Shown here one piece after another: positions 27,101-38,900 of a stretch of 64,000 nucleotides of DNA (its first letter is position 1; each line of letters opens with the position of its first letter). Made by a program: the position numbers and the translations under genes. Below the pieces are notes generated by a model that did no database searches, had not been told where the DNA came from, and saw only the letters and a program-made list of their open reading frames with translations. Source of the stretch: Paracyclopina nana (lineage: Eukaryota > Arthropoda > Copepoda > Cyclopoida > Cyclopettidae); the NCBI GenBank assembly GCA_019096065.1, contig JAGUCH010000001.1, positions 7,502,001-7,566,000 on the forward strand. Direction: 5' to 3'.

Positions 27101-29160
27101 TGAGTAGAACATTTGTCATGGAGTAGTATACGAACCCGATGGCGCGCAAATTTCTTCATGAGCTTTTTAAAGGTGGCTGGAAATGCTATATCCAAATGCA
27201 GGCGTGACTATTCCTAACTAATTTCAGCAGCTTTCAAGATAATACATATTTCATGCGACGACAGCAGTATGTGTGTGTGCGTGAGAGAGAGAGAGAGATG
27301 CTGCCGTAATAAAAGCTAAGCGAAATCAGGCCCAGTCAGACAAGTAAAAATGTCCTGAATTTATTGCAGTTCCCGAGATCGAGGTTGTCGACGACCGCGA
27401 CAAAAAGATTGCGGAGAAGTACTACAAGGGTGGATCCACCATTGAGCTGAAGTGCATAGTTAGACAAATTGTGGGCGAGCCGCCAGAATACATCCTTTGG
27501 CACCACGAAGATAGGATGCTCAATTACGACACGGAGCGAGGAGGAATCAGGTACATTATTGCAGTGCCAGCATTGCACATGAAAAAAACCAACTCTTTGA
27601 GGATGACGGTTTAGGGAATTCTCAACTAGGCGATGGTACTCTCCAATGCTCTTTGACCTGATTAGTACTCGTAAATTTTAAAAGAGGCCAATTCGCGTTT
27701 CGGAGAAGCGGATCCTTTCGTTGGCTCAAAAAGGCCGGAAAATTCTCCTCTTTCGTTCTCCGCAAAAACAGGCTTTTTTGCGCTCTCCCAGCAGCTGCTG
27801 CGCAAAGCAAGAAGGCCTGGAAATCTAATTAAGGTTTTTTTAATAAGAAATTCTAATCCTATTTTTGGTCTTTTTAATCCCTAGTGTGAAGACAGACCTT
27901 CTAAGGAATGGGGCCATAAGTCGACTTTACATTGCATTCGCTTCGAGACGTGACACAGGAAATTACACGTGTAGCATGAGGAATGCGCAAGCCTCGGTAT
28001 TCGTCCATATCCTTGATGGTAAGTACAAGCAGTAGTAGCTGCACGGCAGTAAATTTTAGGCTTTTTATGTGCATCTGGCTATGCTCTGTCATTCCCTTAA
28101 ATTAGATAAGCTCGGAGTTTTCTCGGATGACAAACGATTTGCGAGGACTATTCAGGACTGCGAGTACGTATAGCAGAATGCTGCGCGCGCGCGATGATAA
28201 AACCTTAAAAGGCTTTTTTCAGCAGCATCATATCATGGCCACCATAAACGCGTTTGTTGCCAACTTGATGTTGTCCCTCGCCATTAATCACCTTTTCTTG
28301 GGTCCGGTCTCACACTTTTTTCCGGAAAATTCATCATTAATTCTCGTTTTTACACTTTCTCACAGACACACACACGTGCGTTCGTACTGCGCTGTCACCG
28401 TTCGTTGTTAGTTTCCAAGCCATAAAAGTTTGGTGCCTTTTCCATTACCAGGCATGAAAAAGAAAACTCCTGCAGGATCTAATTATGTAAGAAACAAGCC
28501 ATGCAAGGAAAATAAGTTAATAAGGATTCAGTGAAGTGATGCATGTAACGGCTAAGTTATGCGCCAAAAAAGCACCGCTGATCGCTTTTCAAGCTGTGCA
28601 CACGTCTTTGCTTTGGGGGCCTTTTGATGAGCTTTGATGGGATGCTTTACCATGTCGAAGCGCATTGCGTAACATTCATCGAAACAAAAGAAAATGATGA
28701 AGGTATCCCCTAGGGAGCAGTAAAATTCGTCGAGTCAACTTTTAGCAACGCTCCGTAGAAGGGCTCAACTTCGACGTAGGACGAGAGAGACTAAGCATAA
28801 TAACAGCTATTACGCGAAGGTCTCTGGCTGCAGTTGGAGGAGGCAAACTTTTGACGCCTGTCGTCCCACACCGTGCAGTTCACCCATTCCTCCTCCAGTC
28901 CGTCATATCCCATGGGAGCTGGCAGAAACAAAGGAGTCGTTTCATCGAGTTTAAAAGCTGGCTCTCGCAAATTATGCATGTGTACAGTTTCCTGAGGTTC
29001 CCATTTATTTGCAGGTGAGAATCCTGCGGCAATGCAAACGGGAACGTCGCATCGGATGCAATCCACGGCCTCGCTTTTCGGCTGCGTTTTCCTTCTGCTC
29101 ACCACCACCAAGTACCTTCTGGATTTGCACAACGGCAGTCACAGCATCAGTCGAAGGTGA
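18112..29160 (+). CDS. dpr: Dpr-family two-Ig-domain cell-surface protein
   Basis: Six coding exons: 18,112-18,175; 18,947-19,167; 25,455-25,668; 27,370-27,550; 27,885-28,018; 29,015-29,160. They sum to 960 nt, or 319 residues plus stop, with all GT-AG junctions in phase. A hydrophobic signal segment (about residues 6-26) is followed by a short serine-rich linker. Ig1 spans about 64-166, with C86 and C149, W98, and the family hallmarks RFQ and DWKLQI before DEGIYEC. Ig2 spans about 168-271 with C195, W210 and C256 (GNYTC). A hydrophobic stretch near 290-306 plus a short basic tail could be a membrane segment or a GPI-anchor signal. In flies, Dpr proteins bind DIP receptors to match synaptic partners. 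The 6.3-kb third-exon gap makes this the longest gene here. The start is the first ATG after an acceptor at 18,073. The family is clear; the paralogue number is not. Confidence 0.93.
19168..25454 (+). other. Large intron within Ig domain 1 of the Dpr gene
   Basis: A 6,287-bp phase-0 intron, donor AAAACG|GTGAGT and acceptor ATATTTCAG|GTTTCATGG. It carries the 852-bp TIR element at 23,394-24,245. Open frames inside it (up to 110 codons near 19,533 and 19,952) have no motif or splice support. Confidence 0.85.
23394..24245. mobile_element. Non-autonomous TIR element carrying repeated TTCACAC palindromes
   Basis: An AT-rich element of about 852 bp inside the Dpr intron. The left end CTACCTTCCAAACATACA and the right end (reverse complement CTACCTTGAAAATTTACT) lead into a shared word ATACAAACTTGAG. 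At least four copies of a GTGYGAATTCACAC-like palindrome occur (near 23,442, 23,570, 24,078 and 24,183), in mirrored order about the centre. No transposase motif is present; a 71-codon open frame at 23,755 has no recognisable domain. No clear target duplication was found. The motif recurs in the element at 47,583. Confidence 0.7.
25669..27369 (+). other. Intron between the two Ig domains of the Dpr gene
   Basis: A 1,701-bp phase-1 intron with donor AATTG|GTAAGT and acceptor TTATTGCAG. It contains a short GT/GA microsatellite at 27,271-27,298. Nothing else is recognised. Confidence 0.85.
27271..27298. repeat. GT then GA dinucleotide repeat
   Basis: A (GT)n run passes directly into a (GA)n run within the Dpr intron. 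Confidence 0.9.
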
Positions 29161-30678
29161 ATTAAAATTTCACCGATTCAGCCATGTCCCGATGCCAGCG
29201 CATGATAGTTCAGCCTCCACGAAGTTCATGAAACAAAAGAATGCAGCAGCAGGCTTGATGAAGGATGCGATTGTAAATATTTGATTACACGATGATGGAA
29301 TAGCTAGCAAGTGAGCGAGCAAGCATCCTCCTCCATTTGGCTCTTCCGTTTGGATGCGCTCACTTTCCGGACGGAGACCAACAACTACGAGGACGACGAA
29401 CAAGGAGAAGATGGTTGACGTCAAAATGTTGCTGATGTCATATGTACGCCAGTTCACGTTTTTTGCTTCTCATCCTTTATTTGAATGAAGAAGACAAAGT
29501 TGATGTTTGCGTAGAAGGTTTTTGCGCGCGCGCAAATTGTATGATTGCTGGGATACGCAAGGCTAAGCATTGCTAGCCTGTCGCAAATCACTCCTCATCG
29601 CCAATGAATGCTATGCGTAGTAGTAGAGAACAGTTTCTGCATTTCCAAGATTTTACCATACGACACGACTTCATTGTAGCAAGGCGACCTCCCCGCAGCA
29701 GATCGAGTCGCTCACAATACCATATTTCACGCGCATACATAAATTACAAATACTACCCACATTGCTGTACTAGATCATTAATACCGATTCATTTGATGTA
29801 CTTTATCGCGCTATGTAAGAGGATACTATTATAACCCATGAGAAATTTTTAACGAATAAAAATAGTTGTGCTGTCAATTCAATCAATTTTGTGATATACG
29901 TACTTCATTTCGGTGTTAAGTTACAATGTGTTAGTGAAGCTGTGATAAACGGAACATTGAATTAGGAGCCTCTCAACCTCGATCAAGGCTATCTGCATCT
30001 ATTCATCGGTGACTCAACAAATTTCCCCGATTCATAAAACATTAAAAATTTCATAGTGAAGCAACGGCCTAGCCAAAAGTTTGAAAGATAAGCGGAGATA
30101 TGGGTAACTGTACTATTACAACTTTAAAGCCGCAACAGCATCTCGAAGTTTCTTTTTTCCGCATTCTCGTCGAGCTGCCAATTTCCGCCCTGCCTTCCTA
30201 GCTAGGGTATAACGGAGATTACTCCGATATCGCCTTTTACAAATCTTATCTGAGACAGAAAATAGTTCCTCGCCGGCTCAGCTATAGCGCTCCTTAGTGC
30301 ACCTTTTTTCAGTATATTTGTTTGCAAAGCGCTTAATAGGACTTCTTCTGGCCGTAAGTGAGAAAAAATTGCAGATAACCTGGAAATTGGCGAGAATTAG
30401 TCATCATTTTGCCGGCACGCCTTTGTTCCTTGGCCCTTCTGCATTGAAACGGCATCGCTCCCAGATCGACTTTTGTCTTCACGTTCCTCCCGTTTTCGGC
30501 GCTTTTCGCACTGTGCCGACTATTAACGAAGGTGCGTGCCCGGAAAAAGGGCTATTCAAAATTGTGTAGTCAGCCGACGACATCGTTGAGTTGAGGTCAT
30601 TTGCTGCCGAAAAATCGTCTCAGACGCGTGGAGTAGTAGTCGAAAAATCCCGTCTGCCATTTACCTTCAAATTCCACG
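29161..30678 (+). other. Dpr 3' UTR, then intergenic region and profilin leader
   Basis: After the Dpr stop, the first good polyadenylation signal is AATAAA at 29,855-29,860, which would give a 3' UTR of about 700 bp. An alternating GCGCGCGCGC run lies near 29,524. From about 30,560 to 30,678 the sequence is the likely 5' UTR of profilin and lacks ATG. No other gene is seen. Confidence 0.6.
29855..29860 (+). promoter_or_regulatory. Candidate polyadenylation signal of the Dpr gene
   Basis: Canonical AATAAA, the first on this strand after the stop codon at 29,160. Confidence 0.5.
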
Positions 30679-32122
30679 ATGAGCTGGCAAAGTTATGTCG
30701 ACGATCAGTTGCTTAACACCAAGATGGTCACGCACGCCGTGATTTGCGGCCATGACGGAAATATTTGGGCCTCGTCAGCCGACTTCAAAGTAAGCCCTAC
30801 TTTTTATTTACTTCCGCCATTCAGTCAAGCGATTTGACTATTATTTTTAGCTTTCTGGACAAAGATTCATTTTTGTAACCTCCAACATTTGCTGGCTGCG
30901 GTTCGTCCCTTGGTAATTAGGAATTTGGCTTCCTTTCGAGGCCGGCCACGCCTACTTGAGCGAGGGTGCGCTTTTTGCTTTGTTCCAATTCAATTATTGA
31001 AGGCAAAAACCGCCGAAGCTTTCTTTCTTAGCTTGCAGCTCAAAGTGGGCTGGGCGGTGTAATTATTATTAGGTCGCACTAATGCTGAAGGTCTAGTTTT
31101 GGTAGGGTCGAGCTAGCAGTTTTTTCAGACAGTATACCACATATGGAGCCAGCGTGAGAACAAGTTTTGTTGCATGCATGTCTAGATATGTCACCTTTAT
31201 GAGTCATATTACGATTCTGATCTTTTTCTCTGTTTGAAACAAAGGTCACTCAAGAGGAGCTGAAGTCGCTGATCAGCAAGTACACCAACACTGATCAACT
31301 GGCCCAGAGTGGAGTCATGATCGCCGGCACAAAGTACATGTACCTCTCGTCCACCGACAAAGTCATACGGGCCAAGAAAGGCACCAGCGGTGTGCATGCC
31401 ATCAAAACGACGCAAAGTAATCACATTACTACTATCATAATCTCCGCTTCGTACGTACGCGAGCTCGGCACCGTTCTCGTTTCATATGTGTCAATTGCCA
31501 TGCCAACTTTTCAGCCTCCGTAACTTCGTAAAAGTGACTGCTTTATTCTCAAGCTCGCTGTTTCAGTTGAACTCTGAACTTTTCTTCCCCCTTGAAGCTC
31601 AAGCTTGCCTCCAAGCTTTCTTTTCTTCTTCAAAGATAAAGTGAATCTCGATGACACTGAATTCTAGAGCTGAAAAGGGTGCGGTCTCCACCCACCACCC
31701 TGCTTGCCGTACGAAGTACACGTGTGTTGTACTTTTTATTGCCAAGTTTGTGTCTCGTCGGTTACTGCTGACAGTTATCAACATGCTGCACTGTTTTTTT
31801 TGTTCCCTCTGTTACTCAGGCAACTAAAATTGGAGAAATGTGTGCGCATTCGTTGAAAGCGCGATGCTTCATTTCGAAGCCAAGTCGGGAGTCAATTTGA
31901 TAATTTTTGGCTTATCAGCTTGGAAGCTACCGCTGATTTGTACCCAACTTTATGAAGCGCTTGTCGCTCTTCTCACCGGCTTGCCTACATCTTTCGTCAC
32001 TTTCTCATCCTATTTATCTTGCAGCCTACATCGTGTGTGTTTACGAAGACCCAATTGTGCCAGAGCAGGCAGCTTCTGTAACAGAAAAACTCGGTGACTA
32101 TTTGATTCAAGTCGGCTTCTAA
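30679..32122 (+). CDS. chic: Profilin (actin-monomer-binding protein)
   Basis: Three coding exons: 30,679-30,789; 31,245-31,416; 32,025-32,122. They total 381 nt, giving 126 residues, the same length as fly profilin. The protein starts [12 protein letters not shown] and keeps the N-terminal Trp-Gln-x-Tyr that forms half of the poly-proline site. The middle has GHDGNIWA and the basic actin-contact region [16 protein letters not shown]; the end is [12 protein letters not shown]. Profilin binds G-actin, promotes ADP-ATP exchange and feeds formin/Ena elongation at the leading edge and cell cortex. Intron phases are 0 and 1. The second donor, CAAA|GTAATC, was chosen because it joins in frame to CC-TAC-ATC and restores the family's KTTQ-x-YIV motif. 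A likely 3' UTR intron follows the stop. Confidence 0.96.
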
Positions 32123-32123
32123 G

Positions 32124-32478
32124 GTAAGATAATGGAGATTTACTATTTGCTAGCCGTTCATTTTCTGGGTAAACATGCGCTAAACTGCCGAGCAGTTTTT
32201 TTCACTCTGGATGTGCAAGCTACGCTTGATGCAATTTTTCTGAATCTGTTGGGCTCTAACTAGCTAGACTCGTCAGGTCTATAGTTGCGCTGCTACTGAT
32301 AAAAAATTAACGCTCCTGCATCATAAAAAAGCAAACGTCTTTCTTATGAACGATCTGGATCGATTTTTAGCTAAATGCTAGCATCAAGTTTCAGCCTTTA
32401 GAGTAGGCCTTTGAAAAAAAGTACCTTCGATTGCCTTGAATTGACACGTGACCCTAACCTTGCAATTTTACCTTTCAG
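32124..32478 (+). other. Candidate intron in the profilin 3' UTR
   Basis: The stop codon TAA (32,120-32,122) is followed one base later by CTAAG|GTAAGA, a near-consensus donor. An acceptor TTACCTTTCAG ends at 32,478. The 355-bp interval fits the intron sizes of this gene. Being so close to the stop, the junction should not trigger nonsense-mediated decay. Confidence 0.5.
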
Positions 32479-33191
32479 ATCGCTCTTCTTCATCCGTGCA
32501 CGAAATCGACACAAATATGCTGCTATACCCGAATGAAAATCGAAGCTAACTTCAACAACCGCAAAAATATGAGAAAACGTTGTCAACTACTGCTACCATA
32601 TGAAGACCATCATGAAGTCCTATAATTTTTGTGAATAATTGCAACCCTTTTCTAGTGTGTTTTTCCTCTGTTTTTGTATTACAAGCAACCACCAACAACT
32701 ACTTATCTGATTGATTCGAAACTATTGTGCCTCGATCGAAACTCGTGTAATAATTTTTGCTAATTTTAATATAATTTGGCTATAACAATCTCCCTCATTT
32801 TTCTCTAGTCTTGATTTCGCTCCTTTCCTGTCGGTTGATGTTTATTTGCAAAGATGGTTGAGATTCTGAGTAATTTATAACTATTATTATTATAACTCTT
32901 CAATATGGAGCAGCTAATGTAATTGATGATGGTGGTGAAAAAGCAATCTTAAATGCAACAAATATCGATTTTATCATTTTTGTACGACATGTGCCAAGGT
33001 GAAAAGTTATTGGAATCATTCGATCTTTCGGAAAAGCTAAATTGTTTCATCCACCCTTCAAAGGAGCCTTGGCCAAATTTGAATTTTTGTACCGCTACTT
33101 AATTCTACCTTTTACAAAACTCTTGCTCTCTCCCTCTGTCTTAATAATTTGGATGAAGATGAACCAGTCTTTTTTCACAAACTCGACGATC

Positions 33192-33197
33192 AATAAA
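33192..33197 (+). promoter_or_regulatory. Candidate polyadenylation signal of profilin
   Basis: The first canonical AATAAA on the plus strand after the profilin stop. Confidence 0.4.
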
Positions 33198-33981
33198 GCA
33201 GAAAACGATGCAGAAGCAGCTATTTTTGTCTTTGTAGCTGAGTTTACTCTAGGTATACATCATGTGCACTGTATTCCTTTCGCTCAAATGAAGATCGCTA
33301 CAATGTCCAGACTTTGGCTATTGCAGATCAATAAGCACGGTTACCAATTATTCTTCTCGCTTTCAAGGTGTCAAGACGGATTTTTTAATTTATTTAGCAG
33401 GAGTACGCTCGCATTGGTCGCGAAGGCAGCTTCCGGAGATTGCCACTTTGTTAATCTGTCTGTTGTCTCTATCCATGGTTGTGCAAGCTTCTTACACAGC
33501 CCAATTTGCTAAGGATACAATAATGCCAATTGGTATTTTGATGCATGGTTCCAAAGCAATTTTTAAGTGCCAAAAGGTGAACAGTGAGATAGGTACGGTG
33601 TTCGAAAACAACGGCGCAGCTAGCTTTGCGTGTTTTTACTCTGGTGGAGATGCGCTCCGTGCTCCCGTTGAGCTGGTTTTCTCTTGCACCCATTAATTAG
33701 CGGGAAGAATTAGGCCCAGCTGGTGGAAATCGAGTAAATTTACACGCAATACCACCAATGCTGCTACCCAGCTCAAGATGTGTTAGGTTCGATCCGGAAT
33801 GAGCTTTTAAAAATGCTGATCAGTATGTAGCGCAAGCGTAGCAGCAAAAAACTTAACAATTGAGCAACTTTCCTTTAGTCTGCAAGTTCGTACCTTTCCG
33901 CAGCGCGACGATAATTGAAGGAACCAGCAAGCGAATAAGAACTTGACCCTCAGAATTCCTCGCATTCTTTTCTGGAGAATG

Positions 33982-34578
33982 CACAGAAGGGTCACTCCTA
34001 ACAAAAAAGTCGCATCGTTTTCACTGAAACTTAAGCGAAAAAGTCCATCACTAAATCGGCTCTAGATTGATGCTAACACTTCAAAATTGACTTCCATGAT
34101 GTTTTTGGGCTACTAAAATGTTATATTTGGAGATTTTATTTTATCAAACTCAGATTTTGTCTATGAAAATCTGTCTCTAAAGGCTGCACGAAAATCAGAA
34201 AAAAATTATATGTGCCTAGATCCCTTGGACCTCAGCATTCCTCAAAGATGCTTTCCAAAAAACTTCAGAAGGACACCTTGGAATAATTTAGTACCCATGT
34301 TGTGTTCATATATCCACATTCTTATGAGATATGGCGGAGTTTTTGCAAACCAAACTTGTGGCTATTTTTATTAAAATTGGTATGTTTTTGATCAATTTAG
34401 GCAATTGGCTGCCTAAAAACCTAATTTATTTAAATTTTTCTGGCTTTAAAATGACTTTCATATGATTTAGAAGGGGATTTATCAAGAAAATGCCAATTTT
34501 TGGCATTCTTAAAGTTATGGTGCATTTTTACGTACTTTTCAATGATGCGACTTTTTTATTAGGAGTGACCCTACTGTG
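33982..34578. mobile_element. TIR element, copy 1 (CACAG..GGGTCACTCC ends)
   Basis: About 597 bp. The left end CACAGAAGGGTCACTCC continues as TAACAAAAAAGTCGCATC. The right end is the near-perfect reverse complement (CACAGTAGGGTCACTCC, then TAATAAAAAAGTCGCATC). GAATG directly flanks both sides. However, similarity to copy 2 (46.34-47.49 kb) continues about 20 bp beyond the left end, so the exact borders are uncertain. It has no coding capacity. Confidence 0.72.
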
Positions 34579-35598
34579 GAATGGCGCGTTGCCGAAGAAG
34601 TTATACTTCAGCACATGATGCAGCAAATAACGTAAGCTGAATAAGGTAGAAGTCAATCTTGGAGAACTATGGCACGTTACGTGTGATTTTATTACTTCAA
34701 TTCGTAATAGTAGTGGGTATATAGTGTGTGACAATAATCCGAGCCTTTGGGGTGGTTGTCGGTCGTTGTACATACGTATGCATTACTATTAGTCAATTTT
34801 ACCGATGTCATGACAATTTGAGTAGGATGATCTGTTTATATATAGATGGGTGTAGTAGTTGACAAGAACAGGTTAAGCATAAAGGTAATATAATTTTATG
34901 TACAAAATAGTAACTGATATGCCTCTCTAATCGTAGTGATTACGTATCTAATGGGTAGAAGTAGTGGGGGGTTGTTGATGATAATTGCCATGCCACAGAG
35001 GATATTTTTGATATGGTAAGATTTGAATTTTTTCACTACCAGGATGATATTGTTCATGCTTCTTTGTATTCTTATTAGTAGTAGTGTTGCTTGCTGGAAG
35101 AGTGAAGTGTACCGTTGTATCTTGTTTCTATCAACTTTGATATGAATTATGTTTGCATCATCGTTTACAAGGCGCAACAATAAAAGGAAAATGAGAAGAA
35201 ATCACAGATTAATGTATAAAGCAAAGAGGGCGTTTCTTGCGATCTGGGACACACTGTGAATTATCGATGCAAAATGCTCCACTTTGAGCAGCTTTCCAAG
35301 GCATCGATTATTGCAATAAAATATCATAGCAGCATTACCGTATTTACAATTAAATGTTTCGTCGAAGAAACCGTCTCATTCTGTAAGGAGGAGGGCGGGG
35401 AATAATAATTGTTTGCTTTTTCAAGTGGAGATTGTTTCAACGCTCGCACGAATGTCATGAAGTTGGTAGGACCAAAAATACAGATCATGTCAAATTTGAT
35501 GCAGGAATTATTACACGTCAAAATGCAGCTCATTTTGTGGTTGTAAGGCATGATGTAGTAAAGTGACACTTAGAAAGCAGGTTGATATTAAATTCCTA

Positions 35599-35604
35599 TT
35601 TATT
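35599..35604 (-). promoter_or_regulatory. Candidate polyadenylation signal of the CXXC/C2H2 gene
   Basis: AATAAA on the minus strand (TTTATT on the plus), about 370 bp after the stop codon at 35,977. Confidence 0.5.
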
Positions 35605-35976
35605 ATTGGGGGGAAGAGCTATAGAGTCAGGCCCATATTAGCCTTGTCTATCGTCAACGTCGTCGCTACAACTCCCAAGCTTCCATAAAATGCGAATTCA
35701 AGCCAGCTTTTTGGGCTGACGAAACACCAATTTGCATTTCCACTAGTGATTCGGAGAATGAAAAGTAGGAGGTTGACTCAAGACACATTATAAGAAACTT
35801 CAAATATATAGTTGCAGCTTTCAGACATTTCATAATGGTAATATTATAGGAAGGGGTGAGACGTTCCTTTGCCAGGACCAGGAGAATGCGGGGACTCGTA
35901 AGGTAACCTCATTGCTATATTGACAGCCAAGGTATTCGATATGGTTATGGTAAAAGTAGTAGGTTTAAAGAGTGAT

Positions 35977-38900
35977 CTACTGAACGCTCAATGCTGCAGG
36001 GGCAGCAACCGGAGGCTTGGGGCCGATTCCGAGACATACCCCGTTAGTGTTGGCCTTGATGTCCACGTTCTCGTCTTCCGATGAGACCGAGGGCGATTCT
36101 GCTTTCTTCTTTTCTTGCTCTTTTTCCGCGCTGGCCTTCTTGAGCATGGCTTCGTGCTTGGCCTTCCACTTGTTCCACTTGTCAATTCGTGATTGAGTGC
36201 GGCCTTTGTGATCGCCGTCAGCGTCTTCATCGCTAGCATTAGATGCGCTACTGCCAGATCGTTGCTGAGACCTCGACTGAGGTTGCGGCTGGAATTCGTT
36301 GTGGCGGCTCTCTCCAGGTCTAACGTCTTCTTCCGAAAAGGAGGATCGATGCTGGGCTGCAGCGAAAAAAACAAACTTTGAATACTGGAGCTCTTTCGTG
36401 TTCCAGCAGACATACTACGGCTTTCTCGTTACTCCTAAGAAAGTAGAGTCTGCCGTTACGGTGTACCATAACCAGACAGAAAAGTGTATAGGCTCAATTT
36501 ACGACGGCACACATACCTTGTGGAAACGCTGGTTGTCCTGACCGTCTAATGATCTCCCCAGGGCTTAGTTGCTCATCCTTTCTTGTGACTTTGGAAGCAG
36601 CCTCAATCACCAGCGACTGCTGCTGCGAGGCCAGTCTTGCCAAGGCCACTCCGCTGTAAATTGCGTCGGGACTCGGCGATTGCCGCACAATGCCACTGCC
36701 GTGCACGTTCTCTGAAAAGCTGCCGTTGGAGCCGACCGAGGACGCTCCTGCTGCATTAGAGGCCACCAAGTTGTTCTGGCTAGACCTCCGCCTGTGAGTA
36801 TCCAGCTGACAGCGACGATGTAAGCACTTTTGCCGTAAGCGATTTTGGCCTCCGAATTTAGTCTTGTCCTTGCAGTACCTGCATTTGCCGCAATCATCGT
36901 TTTTCAGGCAGCCTGTGCACTCGCCGCAGAAGACTCGATTTCGAATGCCTTTGCCACTTTTACCGCCCCCGCCACCACTGCTTCCATTCAGATGACCTCC
37001 TCCGTTGGACGCGGCGGCAGCAACTGCGGCAGCGGCAACGGCAGCGACTGTTGCCGCATCGCCATTGCTACCACCGTACTGGAGGATACCGTTCGTGCTC
37101 TCGGGCTGCTGCTGAGAATGAGGCTGTGACTGATCGTGCCGCATTTTCTTCTCAGGGGGGCTATAGCTCAGATCGAGGTTGGAGTTCTTCGGCGGCCGGC
37201 CACGCCTGCGGTTCTTCAGAGTGGCCGCGGCAGACGCGACCATTTCAGCGTCCTCCATGCTATCCACGATGTCCACTTGCTGCTGGATTACGGACTCGAG
37301 ATTGGGCTGCTTCTTCAGCAGGCTTGCCATTGACTCTGAAGCCTCCATTTTGCCCTTGAGAAGGAGTGCCTTTTGATACTCCTCTAGTTGCTTCGCAATC
37401 TTCTCCTCTTCAACCGACGCCTTTTTGGAGGAGCAGTTGGCCGCTTTTAAATGCTTGTCATTGCTGCCGCCGTCCTTCTTGCTCATGACACTCGCGGCAG
37501 CAGCGGCCTCTTGCTGCTTTTTGGCCTGCTCCACCATGACGACGACCTCCTGGAGCCTCGCGTAGATGGCTCCCAGTTGGGTATGAACTTGCATTTCGAC
37601 GCCCTGGTTATTGAGGTTGTGCTGGTGAAACAGGAGGCCGTTGAGCAACGTCACAATCTGCCTGCACATGTAGGGAATGTCTATGGCACCGTTGGAGCTG
37701 CTGCTACCGTTGCTCGCGGCCGAGTTCGTTGCCTCTGGCAGGAGCTGCAAGTTGTAGCTGGAGTTCGTCAGCGAGCTGGAGGTCGGAGTGGAGGCTGCGG
37801 TCTTCAGCACCGATGCTGGCGGCTTGGAAGCAGGGAGCGAGAGAGTTTGTGCGGGCAGCGGCTGAGTGGGAAGTGCCATGCTGTTCGAGGCTGCTGTGGT
37901 AGCAGAAGACATTGACGTAGGGGAAGAGTTGTTGGCCAGCTGCTGGAACTTGCCCATCAGTAAGTTGTGAAGCAAATAGTTCGAGCTCATCGCTATTGTG
38001 GGGCTCAGAGAGGGGATTGAGGCCGCTAATGAGTGAGGGTAAAATGGGTAGCTGTTGGAGCTGAGGCCATTGGTCGAAGTCACCCCTGAGGTCACCACGG
38101 AGGCCGCTGAGCTGGCTGGGGATGGGTAGTTGGGCGCCTTGACACTCGTCTTAGTCACCGTCACGCCCGAGGAACTAGCGGAAGAAATGTCTGCAGCACT
38201 GCAAGCTTGCTGCTGCTGCTGGCCTTTGACCATTTTAGTGATGGATGCTGGCATGGTGGGTGTGAGAGTTATTTCCGGCTTTGCCTTCGTTAGGTCGATG
38301 GCCGTTTCGACGGAGGCCTTGAGTGAAAGATCTTCCGCCTTGGGGATGCTCCGATTGGAGTCGTGCAAATTGAGTAACAAAGCCGCAAGCTCGCGACTGA
38401 CCGCAGCCTCGTCTTTCATGGCCGCCACAGCAGCCTTTGATTTGCTATCTGTCATGGCTGCCGATGCTGCAGACTTGAGCTTTTCAAAAGCTTCTATTTG
38501 CTGCTGCTGAAGTTGGGCCTGCTGCCGTTCAAATTTGATCTGGGCGTGGCTGCTGTTGCCGCTCGAGGAATCCCTGGAGGGCAGATGCTGCCTGGCAAGA
38601 TGCTCGCGAAGCCTGGAGTTGTCACTGAAGAGCCGTCCACAAAGTGGACAGGGAAAAGGTGCCTTTTCGGTGTGTTGTTTGATATGCACCTCAAATTCGA
38701 GCTCGTAGAAGAGAACGAGGTCGCAAAATCCGCATATCCACGGCCACTCGGCGCTTTCGTGGCTGGCCTTCAAATGAGCTTTGAGCCTAGGACAAAATGG
38801 AACCATTATAGCAGAGCTGGTCAATACATCGTGATACGAAGCTTGTACCTTTCGAAGTCGCTGAAGGCCTCGTCGCAGTGGTTGCAGGCAAAAACTTTAT

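Larger units (their letters stand above)
32479..35598. other. Profilin 3' UTR and intergenic region with one TIR element
   Basis: An AATAAA at 33,192-33,197 is a candidate profilin end. Two overlapping open frames between 33,042 and 33,693 are the longest here. The second carries a signal-like stretch near 33,445-33,490 (LLICLLSLSMVVQAS) followed by GSKAIFKC, but no partner exons were found. A TIR element lies at 33,982-34,578. The rest is AT-rich and empty. Confidence 0.45.

Noticed and set aside
33042-33512. 156-codon plus-strand open frame after profilin
   Set aside because: No domain, overlaps another open frame, and lies where the profilin 3' UTR is expected.
35988-36413. 141-codon minus-strand open frame
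   Set aside because: Overlaps the true last exon of the CXXC gene in another frame and runs into the intron; the spliced frame is better supported.
37451-37915. 154-codon plus-strand open frame
   Set aside because: Antisense shadow of the large CXXC/C2H2 exon.
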